Of a stretch of DNA of 64,000 bases, positions 10,901-22,900 are shown in pieces. The position numbers and the translations under genes are program-made. The DNA comes from Phalacrocorax aristotelis (taxonomy: Eukaryota > Chordata > Aves > Suliformes > Phalacrocoracidae), in the NCBI RefSeq assembly GCF_949628215.1, contig NC_134285.1, positions 25,806,797 through 25,870,796 on the forward strand, in the 5' to 3' direction. The notes beneath the pieces were generated by a model. It was not told the origin of the DNA and made no database searches. It saw nothing but the letters and a program-made list of their open reading frames with translations. The number at the start of each line of letters is the position of its first letter. The first letter of the stretch is position 1.

Positions 10901-13900
10901 GGAGAGGGACTCCAGCCCCTCTTCCAGACCATGGCCACCATCCCATGGGCTGCATCAGCCCCCGCCACGATGGGAGAGCACATCAAGGAGAGGGTTTCTA
11001 TGGGCATCAGGGTGATGCTGTGGTGAGGCAGAGACCAGGCTGGGGTAACCTGGCTGTGCCCACAGCCAGGACCCCACAGACCCTGATGTGTCACCTCTGC
11101 CCAGGATCCGGCTGTCAGCCCAGGGCCGGTTGGGGACCACTCGCCGGGGGAAGACGCATCAAGACATAGAGAGACTTTTAGCCTTCCTCCCCCCACCCCA
11201 TCAGAATGGTATCCTATGCTGGGGTCACCCCGGGGGTACCTGACTCCCAGCCTCAGCAGCGGCTTCCTCCAGGCTGGGGGAAGGTCCACAGCATCCCACA
11301 TTCCCAAGGAGACCGTGGGAAGTTTTGAAAAAGTTGGCCTGGCTCTGGGCTGCCTATTTATAGCACTGTGAGCCCAGCGCTCTCATGCTTCTGTTCCCCA
11401 GCGTAGCTGCACGGGACTGTTTATATTTCCTCTGCTCTGCTTCCCCCTCGTCTGTCCTTCCCAGGAATGCCGCTTGGTATGGCAGACATGGGGAAGTCGA
11501 GGAGGATTTGGGATGAGCCAACAGCATCATGAAGGATACAGGGGCGCAGGGACACCTGCTCGCCCTCGCCAGGGTGCCCTTCTCTCCTGCTGGGGACAGC
11601 CTCAACTACTCCACAGGGTGCGGGCATGAGGGCACAGGTCGGCGCCTTGCTTACTTAGGGCAGGGTCTCTGGCATGGTATTTTGGGAACCCCCCCAGCTT
11701 GCTGCCTGAGCTGGGGCTCCTGGCAGGCTCATACTCAAGAGGGCAAAGGTGTTTTGGGGATTTGATAAGAGCCTTGTAGCAGGCCTTGTGGGGCTGGTGG
11801 CTGCAAGAAGCGATGCGATGCAGGAGAGGAGAGATGGGTGTGGATGGGTGCTGCAGTCTGCCCAGCCCACATGGACCTGCTCCTGTCTCAGCCCCACACC
11901 TGGGCATCTGTGCCAAGGTGGGATGTGGTGGGGGCTGTCCCTGTGGAAGCCCGCTTGCCTCCCTGCCCTTGCTGGGCCAGCAGCATCCTTGGGGACATTG
12001 TGTTGGCCTCGCCAAGGGCAGGAGGGGCTGGACAGAGACAGGGGGCTGTGCTGGCAGTGGGGTGGGATAGGCAGATCCTGCTTGGTGCTGAGGGCGCCCA
12101 GCTCCCCCTGGCACACGGGGGCACCGCAGCGATGCTGCCCTGGCTGATGGGATTAGGGGGGTTGCATGGGCAGGAGGGGGCTCACCCCAGTCCATCCTCA
12201 CCATGTCTCAGTCACCCCACACCTGGCAGCGGTCAGGGGCCAGTGCCGGCAGTGTGATGGTTGCACTGTGTGCGGTGGCTGGGATCTCTGCACTCCCTCT
12301 GGGGGCAGGTGTCAGCTCAGGGTTTCCCCAGGCTCTGGGCAGAGCCCAGGAGTGGGGATGAACTGGGAGAGGTTGCTCTGCTCTCCTGGCCACCTCTGGC
12401 ATAACTGGGATTTGGCAGTGGAGGGAGATCGCTCACATTCTTGTGCTGGGAGGAGGATGTGGGCTGTGGTTAACCCCCTCAGCTCCCCAGGAAGCCATTC
12501 TTCCTTCCCCCCACTGCCTCGGGTCCTTGGGTTTTGGAGGAAGTAGCAGCTTTCCACATGAGTGGACCCATCCTTTCGGTACGGACAGGAGGTGTCTGTC
12601 CCTGGAGCCTACCATGGTACCCCGGCCTGTGGGGACCCCTCCTGCCCTGGGATCTACTGGCAAAGGGGCAGCTCAGCCCAGCTCTGGTGCTTCCTGCACC
12701 CACTCAGATCCCTCCACTGGGGTTGCTTCCCACAGGAGTCAGATGCCTGCATTCTGCTAGCCATGCCCACACTTTGCCAGCCATGGGCACGGGCGGGGAT
12801 GAGCTGTCCTGGCCCCTGCCAGCCACAGGATCTCTGCCAAGGGCAGAGCTGTGAGCCCCTGCAGCTACCTCCCCCTATCCAACCCCACGGCTCTGCCCTG
12901 GGCTCCCCATTCCCAGCTCTCCCTGCCCTGCATCCTGGCTGAGAGTAACTGCTCCCACAGAGGCAAGGATCGCCCCAGGGATCACCCCGGAGCAGCATTT
13001 GCTTTGTGTCTGGCTCTCCCAGGCAGCCCAGGAGCCGAAGGCAGTTGCTCCCTGTGGGCAGCTGTTACCAGCTCACCCAGCCCCACTGCGGCATCGCTGC
13101 CAACAGCTGCATCCGACACAGCGGCCCTGCTCCCCAGCGCTGGCCCCCCCCAGCCCACAGCGGAGTGCTCCAGGGCTGTGCAAGGAGCAGGGCTGGGGAC
13201 CCTCATGGGTAGTGGCATCATACCCCAGCCTGTGCTGGGAGGGATGGGTTCAGATGGGGAGAGGGATGGCACTGGGAAACCCTCCCAAGCTTCCCCCAGC
13301 CTGGGCTGCCTAAAACCATCTGAGCTGGACCCACACGATGGGTAGGAGGAGGCTGGGCTGCCTCGGCACTGGCATCGGCTCCCTGTGTGCCAGCCTGGAG
13401 CTGGTGGGCTCCTCTCAGCCTGCCGGGGGGATGAGCAGCTTGGGAAGGATGCTGTCCCTTGGGCTGTGGCTGGTCCACCATTGGTGCCGCCCCATCCCTG
13501 CCAAGACCCTCAAGCACCAGGGGAGAGGACACAGGGCGGGAGGGTCCCCAGTGTCCCCCCAGGGACTCACTGCCGTCTGGCCCCGTACGCTCACCTCTGG
13601 CAACAGACTGGTGTCTGAGCCACTACTGAAAGCAGAACGCCCTGGCCCCAGCCTCCTCGCATACTTGCTGCCATACGTGCTGCTCAGCCGGGATGGAACT
13701 AATGCGGAAAACATGGCCCCGTGCCGCAGCCGGCACAACACAGGCTGGGATCAGCAACAGCATTGCCTCTGCGACCCATGCCACCTGCCCTGGGGGGCTG
13801 CCACCCGCCACCATCTCTCAGGTGCTGTGCTGGATGGTCTGGGGGGCCAGCAGTGCCCGAGAGCCGGTGGAGATGGCGTGGTCAGCTATCAAATCTCCAG

Positions 13901-16900
13901 CTGTTGAGTTTTGGCTGCCACATCCACACGGCTCAGGTGCAGAAATGCTCTCCCAGCTGATGAGCAGGCTGGCCCCAGCTCCGGGGTTTCTGTCCCGCTC
14001 AGCACCAATCGTGCATGGTACATGTTCCCTTCTCCAGGCCCTTCTCCCCGCCCTGGGGGCTGGCTCCAGTGCCAGCATGTTGGAGATGGGGGATGGGCCC
14101 CTCCTGCCCCACATCCTGCCCCCCTGGCTGGGAGCGCTGGACTTGGCTTGGCCAGCACTGTCTCTTCCAAGTGAGCTGCACTGGCTGGTGACTGCCGTGT
14201 TTGTGCTGGCAAGGAGGCTCGCATGCCAGAGCCAGGGGGAGGATGAGTTTGGCACCGTGTGCCTTCTCCCACCCTGGCTGCAGGTCTCTCCAGAGAGTGG
14301 GCGTCCCTCTGGGGCTGGTGGCTGGGACTGGAGGAGGCTGCTCCCAGCAGGGCTTCTCTAGTGTGGGGGTGGGAGATACAGCACCTCTGTGCACCCTCGC
14401 TGGCCTGCCACAGTGGCAGAGCCTCGCTGGCAGTCACAGCGCAGTCACAGCTGGTGGTGCATGGTGCTCACACCGAGGGGGACGGAGCTCACGGGACACA
14501 GCTCCTCTGGCACTGGGGTCAGCCTGTACATACCAGTCTGAGGCTGTGGATGCGTGGGCACCCTCCTGTGTCCACCCCACCCCTCTTGCACCTATGCTGG
14601 GTCTCCCCTGCCCTGCATGGAGGTGCCAGAAGCACCACTCCGGGTTTAGTTCTGGCAGAGCCCTCTGCTTTTCCATGCCGGCTCTGAAATCATTAGCAGT
14701 CTCTTACTGGTGCTTCACAAACAAGAGCAAGGGGGCTGTGAGCGCTGCCTGTGCCACGGGGCAAGTGCTGGCTGCCGGCTCCTGCTTGGGACTCAGGGAA
14801 CCGCAGGACCCATCTGGGGGCCACATGGGAGCCAGCAAGAAGCCACCACCAGCCCCACAGCAACTCTTCCCATCTGGGCCTTGGCAGAGCAGCACTGGGG
14901 CCAGGAAGGGGGACAACTGGACTGGGGACGGTGGACAGGATGAGGCGGTGGTGTGGGCTTGGGGGGTCCTGACCCTGCAGGGAGCCCGGGGGAGAGGCAG
15001 AGTGGGGCTGCAGGGGGTTAGGATGGTGTCGGGAGCGCAGCCAGGCTCAGTTTGCCATGTGTTTTGGTAGCATCCAGTCACACACAGCGCACCCAGCTCC
15101 TGCATCCAGGATTTGGCATGGACCAAGAACCCCGGGATGCAGCCGGGGAAGTATGTCCCTTTGTCACCATGGCCATGGCCATGGCCAAGCCTCTTTTGTG
15201 CCTGCCAGCATGGAGCAGCTTCCTCGTGGCACACTGGCTCCTGAGGCCCCTGGCTGGGTGTGGGGAGAGCCCCGGGGAGCCAGAGAGTTGTCCTGTAACC
15301 CCTCATGCTCATGTTACCTGCTGCCACCCTCTGCTCCTCGCCAGGAGCCAGGTCAGCCGTTCCACAAAGCAATCACGCTGGCACCGGCACATGGTGGGGG
15401 TCTGGACTGTCACCACTTGCAGGCTGTCCCCACTGTGCTGTCACCATGCACATCTCAGCAGAGTCGGGACCCAGCACTCAGCTCCGTATGCCCAGCCCCA
15501 GCATGGTTCATGGCCACCGCTGGTGAAGCATGTGTCCCACACGGCATGCCAAGCATAGCTGGCAGCGATACTGATGGCCGTGTCTCCTGTGCCTTGCAGA
15601 GCGTCCCAGGACACGAGAACAACAAGGACTCACGGCTGCTCTGGATGGGCTCCAGCGATTATCTCATCTCCATCGGGTTCAGCCAGGTACGGTCCTCGCC
15701 AGCAAGGTGGCCCTGGCGCTACCAGGACGTCCAGCCCTGCCCCCCTGGTAGCTGTGCTGGGAGCCAGGTGCTTTTTCTTGGCCTGTCCCACATGAAAGCA
15801 GGAGGTTGCCTCGCCAGGTGACCTGACCCTCACTGGGGATGGAGGGAGGCTGGCTGGCGAAGGTGGTGGTGCTGCGGGGCCAGGCAGGCAGCCCACCAAC
15901 ACCGTGTCTGTGCCCTTGCAGATGTGGGAGCGAGAGGTGAAGCTGTGGGACACGCGGCGGTTCACTGTGGCGATGCTCACCATGGTGCTGGACACCTCGC
16001 CTGGGTAGGGACGGGGACTCGCCGCGGGGCAGGAGGGTGGGCAGTAGGGACGTGGTGTGGTGGGGACACAGCGGTCAGAGAGCCATGGGGAGCGCAATGG
16101 TGGAGCAGGAGGTGACAGAGCCCTCCTGGCACCAGCAGCGCTTGTCCACAAAGGTGGGGATAAGGCTGTGTCCCTGGCACCATTTGGGTGGGATGGGAGG
16201 GTGGTGGCAGTGCTGGGGATGGCATGGAGAATGTCCCCAGCAGTGCTGGGGTGGGATGGGTGCTCCGTGGTGCTGTGGTGGGTGGTGGCACTGCTGGGAA
16301 CAGCACTGGCAGTGTCTGAGGTGGCTGCTAGCCTGGTGGGCATATGCACTGGGGCGGCACAACAAGATGCTGCAGGCAAGCGAATGCCTTTGGCACTGCC
16401 CATGTGCTGGAGTGGCTCGGCCCCAGCCCCCTGCTCATGGTGGGGCCTCAGGGCTTTGTGCCATGGCAGTTGCCCAGCTAGCCACAGCGTGGCCAGCAGC
16501 AGAGCTGTGCTCACAGGGCATCCCTTGGGGAAGTAGAAGAGGAGCTTTCATGGTTGTAAGGGGTCAGCGCTCCTTGTCAAGGCATGGCAGAGCCATGTCC
16601 TGTCTGCGGGGCACCGCCAATGCAAGGAACACTCTGGTTAGACCTGGTCTGGCCTCTCCCACACCACCCAGCAAGCTGGCCTGGTGTCATGGTGTAGGCA
16701 AGGAAATGGGAGAAGGAGGCAGTGCCTTCATCCCACCAGGGCGATGGGGATTTGGGGCAAGGTCCTTGCCAGGCTGTGCTGGAGGCTGCCAGCTCTCCCC
16801 AGAGCATCCTGCAAAGCACCAGGACACCAGGACCCTCACTGCATGCTACGCTGGCTCTGTGGTGGACTGTGATGCCAGAGGAGGCTGGGTGACCAGCGGG

Positions 16901-19900
16901 CACCAAGTGCCAATAAGGGGCCTCTGGCAAAGAGCTGAGTGATCTGTGACAGTGGGGCCAGCCTTGGCCACCCTGCTGGCATCCTCCACGCTGAGGTGTC
17001 AGCTCTGACCTGGTGCTGGCAGCAGCTGGGACCTACAGGAGGGGAGAGGATCAGCCATGGGCATGGTGGGGAGGTGCTGGCACAGTCACCAGGGGAGCAG
17101 CTCTAGGTGGGAGCAGGCAGGGAGGCTGATGGAGCACCCTTTGCTCTCCTGCTCCCCAGCTCTGCCAGCACAATGGGCAAAGGCAGCATGGGGTTGCCAC
17201 ATCCAGCCTCAGTGACCAGCCATCACTAGTGTCCAGAGTGAACACTTCTGAGGGAGGCCAGGGTGCACAGTGTGCTGCAAGGGGACGCTTTGGGGCCCCT
17301 TATTGCTGCCAGTGGGGAATCCAGTGGGAATTACCCCAAATTCCACTGCTTCTTGCACCCTGCACATGTGGACCTCCCTGCCGGCGCTGGACCGGGGCAA
17401 GCCAGCCCGGCTAAATTGGATGCAGACGCCGGGCTGTGCTCAGCCCCCTTTGCGCAGGCTGGAGTTATTTTGGCTGCCGGGTTTATCGGCCGCCAGGAAT
17501 GCGGCTGGCGGGCGCTGCCTGCGCGTCACGCCAGGGTTCTGATGGGTTGCGGCTGCGTGGCAGGGTGATACGGCGAGGGGCTGGGGGTGGTGGGGGAGAG
17601 CAGGGACCCCCCCCATGCTGGGGAGCCTCCAAGGAGCGGGAGGTGCTATTTTTAGGCAGCCGTGCCGGGGCCGGCCACACTTCCAGCCCCAACTGCTCCC
17701 TGCCTGTAAATCTCATGGAGATGACAAATGGCGGAGGGGGATTTGGGCTGGCTCCCAGCAGAGGTGCTGAATGGGGGCTGTGCTCTCCCTCCACAGAGCC
17801 ATCCTGATCGGGGCCTGGCAGGGTGCAATGCTCAGGAGCCCCACAGCCATGGCAAGGGCAGGGGGTGGGGGATTTGGGGGTCACCGGGTCCCCCACGGCG
17901 GCAGTGCCCAAACAGGGGAGCTGCGGGCTCCGGTCAGGCTCAGTGGAGTGGGGTGCTGGATGCTGCTGCTCCAGGGATGGTGATTCAGCACTCCGGGGAT
18001 GGTGGAGCAGCCGTGGGGTTGGGGTGCCCATTGTGGATCTCCAGTATGGCTGTGGGTGCCTGGCATGGGGCATCGAGACTGTCTGGCAGCACGGCAGAGC
18101 AGGCCGTGGCGTGAGCAGTGTGCGGGGAGCTGGGCACAGCAGCAGCAGCAGCTCGTTGAGGCTCTTTGAGGAAGCAATCAGTGGGCGGGCAGGAAACTCA
18201 TACCATTCATTACTGACGCCTGGCCGGCAGGAAGGGGAGCCCACATCCCCACTGTGCCCTGCTGCAGGGGCCCATGCCCACCAAGGCGGCATCACATGTC
18301 CCACTACCCTCTGGCACCCCAAAGCAGGCTGTGGTGTGCCCCAAGGTGGGGGACACCTCCAGCGTGCCCACCCCAATGCCCACAGCTGTACCAAACTCTG
18401 TGGGGTGGCTGTGCCCCTGCCCAGCATCTACAGGGAAAGAGGGGAGAGAGTGGTGGGCACTGGGCCCATTTACCCCCCATCAGCAAGTGTGTTTTGGGGA
18501 TCCCCAAGCCCAAATCCTGAGCAGATGAGATCTTTGCAATTGCATGAACTTCATTTTCAGAGCAGCCTGGCTGTGCAGGGGCAGTGCTCAGGAGCTGACC
18601 CCTCCCTGCCACCGCCTGATCCCCCCGAGAGGGAGCTGGTGGTGGGGGGCACAGTGGCCCCAACTCCTGTCTGTGACGTGGTCCTCAACATGCCACCTTA
18701 GGGTACCCACTGGCCCCTTCAACTCAGGTTTTGTCTTCCCGGCACCGGTCCCCTTTAATTAGATCAAGGAGCAGCAGGGCAGAAGCCAGGAAGGGGCCTC
18801 AATAGGTTATTGTTGCCCTAAATTGTAACCAGCACCAGCGGGGTTGGGTTACCTGCTCTAACTTGGGGTCAGCGACCAGACCCCGCTGTTGCTTGCCCAG
18901 CGGCTGGCGCAGCACTGCCCAGGGCCAGCGCTGTCACTGCGCTGGGGCTGGTGAGAACACAAGCTCCCTGTGTCACCACATCTTTCAGTGTCCCAGAAAT
19001 CTTCCCAGGGCGGCTGGGGTGCCCACTTGCCGAGCAGGGGAGTGTGCAGCCTCCTGCTCACACCACGGCTGGCTCAGGGCTGTGGCTGGGTCTGTAGGGC
19101 TGAGGTGACCAGGTCTGCAAAGGTCCTGGGGAGCCGTGTCCCCTTGGCATGTGCCGGCGCTGGGCAGATCCCCACAGGGCAGGACAGTGGTGGGGGGATG
19201 AGGGATGGGGACGGCTGGATCCCCACTGCCCTTCATGGTGCAAAGTCCACCAGAGCTGGGAGGTGCTGGAGCTGGGACCTGCACGTGGTGGGGAGCTGGC
19301 ATGGCAGGATGTTTGCGGAGGGATTTGGGCTGTTTGGAGCCCCCAGCACTGGAGCAGGACATGGAGGGGCCTGGGCAGTTCCCTGGGGATGCTCAGCCCC
19401 CAGCACCCACCCACTGCCCCTGCCCCAGCCAAAGCCTACGGCTGAGCCAGCTCACGGCAGCCAGGCTAGCAGTCCCAGCATCTCCCGGCTCCAGCCCTCA
19501 TGTGCACCAAGGCACAGGACCCCAGCAAGGCATGTGTCCCCACTGTCACCCTGCCACCTCTCCCTGGTCATCAGCTGTAATGGGAGCTTGATGGCCAGTC
19601 CTGCTCCTGTCCTGCCTGGCCCCAACACCCAGTGCTCTGCTTTTTCCTGGAACTTAGAAGCCCTTTTGGGTCATGCTGGGCATTTGGGCATCTCTGACAA
19701 CACCCACCCCAGTCATCAAGTCTTGGCAGAGCTCTGAGCAGGATGAGCCCATCCCTGTCCCCATCCCTGTCCCCCCGCAGACTCCTGCCCTCGCCCCCTC
19801 CTCCCACAGGTGCTTGAACTGGCAGCTGCTGCCATCAGCGGGGAAGGCACTTTTCCTGCTGCTTCCATTTGGCTGCCAACTTCAGACATGAGGAGTGGGG

Positions 19901-22900
19901 AGAGGCCACCCCATCAGGTGCCACCCCAGTGGGACCCATCCCCGGAGGGCAAGATGCCACATGAAGGGGTTAACGCTGGGGCAGCTGCCTGCACCGGTAA
20001 TTATGACGTGTAAAAATAGCCCTGTGCCGCTGGCGGGGTGCTCAGGCGGGAAGGCAGCAAGTGACAGCAGCACCAAAATTACTCCCAGATGGGCCACAGC
20101 CTCAGCCCACCACCGCCTCCACAGCCGTCCGGTGCTCCCCAGCCCCGGCCTCCCGAGCTTTCCAGGAAGCTGGTGGGATTTCTGCCTCTCCACAAGCTCT
20201 TCCTGGCAGCCGATGCTTTGCGGCAGCCTTTGCAGCCTGCCCTCTCCTCATGGGAGTGGGGATGGGGCCCTCCTGGCATTCTGCACTGAGGTAGCATGCC
20301 CCCTCCTGGGGGTCTTCTCCAGCCATGGGGACCTGGGGGACCCAGCAGACCAGGCTTTGGTTTACACATGGCCATTCCAGGGGCTAGGGGTGTTTCTCTG
20401 GAGGACAGAGACTTCCAGGCTTGCAGCTGTCAGGGTGCAGGCAGGATGCTGCCTGCGCTGGGTAGGGCTGGGCCAGCACTGGGGCAGCAGAACTTGCCCC
20501 AGTGAAGCTGGCAGCTCCTCCCGTTGTGGCTCCCCGCTGAGCCCCACCACCCGGCTGGCGGCTTCTGGCCAGGGCTCTCGGTTACTGGACCCGCTAGAGC
20601 GCATAGTGAGAGGGATGGTTTTTCTTTGGGTCCATTTCAGGGAGTTTTGCAATCCTTCCCCAGCACTGATTCAGCTCGGAGGAATTAGCAGCACCGCACG
20701 ATGTGCTGCTCAGAGCCACTCCTGGCGCACGCTGGGGCTGGCAGCAGCCAGGGGGACTTTTGTGCTTGGGTTTGGGAAGCCACAGGGGCTCAGGGGGTTC
20801 ATTCTGGGGGCTGCCAACCTCCCGCAGAGCCACCTGGGTGCAGATGTGGGTGTCAGGTTGGGTCTGAGCCCCACAGGGCACCGACCCCTGCCCCAGCCAC
20901 AGCATCCCTGTACCCCACTGTGCCAGGGCCAAGCCCCACTATCTCCTTGTGCTGTTCTAGCCCCTTCCCCATGTAGCTGCGGTCAGCTGCAGCCCGGCCC
21001 CTTCCCCGCACCTCCCAGCTGGCACCAAACACCTTGGCTCGGGGCTTCCTGGCTGTAGTACACCTGCCAAAGCCTAGCCCCCACTTTGCTCCTGCCATGT
21101 TGTGGCAGCCAGAGAGGCATCTCCCAACACAGATGAGGTGCTTTGGAGCTGCTGGAAGACCCCCAGGAGAGAAGGGACCTGTTGGGGGGGGAGGGGGAGG
21201 GGCGTGTCCCTGGCACCCACCTGGCACATGGGGGTCTCCTGCACACCTCCAGCAAATGGGGAAAATAGCTTTGTTAGGGGAAGGGCACACCATGAAGTCA
21301 AGCAGCAGGAGGGAAAGCGAGGGGCCAGGACGGAAGGGGCTCAAGGGCCCCTGCGAGGTCCCTGTTGCCAGTCCCTCACAGCCCAGGGGCGAGGGGGCAC
21401 ACTGGGACCGACACTGCGCCTGGTCAGGCTGGGGGGCTGTGGCAGCGGCCAGCCAGAGGCACCCGGCACGAGGCCACAGCTCCACTGGGGACTTTTCTTC
21501 GCTCCTCCTTACGGGGCTGGAAAATATACAAAGCTCGCAGTGAAAATATTTACACAGCAGCAATTTTCAGAGGAATTTGGGATGTTAATTTGAAAAATCT
21601 GTGGGGAGAGGACCACAATGGTCCCTTTGAGCGGGCGAGTGTGGCCATCGCACCGGCCCGCCTGCACCAGCAAGGGGCCCCTCCTGCTGCTGCGCCAGCC
21701 CTAATGGGAGCCAGCCCTGCCGGAAGCCCACCTGGGAGCTGGGGGAGCCACAGCAGACGGCCCCCGCCACCACCCTGCACCCCTAATTGCATCCAGAGCC
21801 TCTCCCTCCTGCCACCAGCCCCGGGCAAGTGGAACCAGGGTGCTTGCGGGGTCAGGGCCATATCCTGCAGCAGAGCGGTGCCTCCTGAACAGTCGCCGGC
21901 CCCACTGTGGCAGGCAGCTCACATGGCACAGCAGTGACCCTCAGCTCCGCTGGCGGCAGCCGCGGCGCTTCAGCCCGCTTTTGCTCATTGTCTCCAAATC
22001 AAACACACCTCGACGGGCAGGGCCCCAACCTGGAAAATTCCAGCCCGAAAGATAAAGGATTGGAAAACGATTAAAACCAGAGGGTTGGAGCAGAAATCAC
22101 TTGGCAGCAGGAACCTGCCGAGCGCCGGCTTCCAGCCCACCCCGCCAGGGCCAGCGCAAAAAACCGGCTGTTCCTGGGGCCGGGCAGCAGGGGCTCACAG
22201 CCCTGAGCCTTGGCTCTGGCTGCAGCTCCCATTTTGGGGGAAACCAAGCAGGCTGACACTTGTCACAGGCACTTTGGGGGTCCTGGTACCACCAGGGGTG
22301 ACATCAGGAGGTTTCAGAGGCTGGGCTGGGCTGTTTGTCCCATAGGCGGCCCCGGAGCCATCTGGCAGGCAGGGAGGAATGAAGTAAGGCTGGATGATGT
22401 GCAGGGCAGGGGTTGATTTGAAACCCGTGGCCTTGGCTTTGGGAACACCTCCTCAACGCCTGCAGTGGGGGGCAGCGCCGTGGGGGGGAAGACGCCCCAG
22501 CACCGCTGCCCAGAGTTGGGAAAACTCCCCCCTCCATTGCCCTGACTCATCCCGGTGCTCGCCAACAACAACGGGAGATCGCAGCTGACCTTCCCGCTCC
22601 TCCGCAGGGGACACACCGCCCTGCCCACACCACTGCCCACACCCCTGCCCGTACACCAGGCTGAGACAGTGCCTGCAAAAGCGCTTAGGGCTGCACAGAG
22701 GTTTTCATTGTTATTTTAATTTTTTTCTTTTTCTTACAAAAAGACACCCTTCTGGTCTGCCTTACAAAAGAGATGTACACAAACCTGTACTAGGGAAAAA
22801 AAAGTTTTCCCAGAAGAAATGGGAAATAACCATGTATAAATATTCTCTCTGAGTTCTTAAAGCTTCAATTACCGGTTTGCCTGCTCAGCACTTCCTTTGG

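Larger units (their letters stand above)
6965..15599 (+). other. CORO7: CORO7 intron 7 (8.6 kb)
   Basis: A long intron without a recognisable conserved protein. It contains an AT-richer block at about 7800-8500 that looks like candidate regulatory sequence, a hAT-like MITE at 10066-10242, a CpG-rich patch with a candidate alternative first exon at 10430-10643, and a perfect MEF2-type site at 11354-11363. The remainder (about 11.5-15.6 kb) is GC-rich unique-looking sequence. Confidence 0.75.

Noticed and set aside
15160-15186. ccatggccatggccatggcc hexamer run as a regulatory site
   Set aside because: A short perfect repeat of atggcc in intron 7 with no associated motif; most likely simple slippage.
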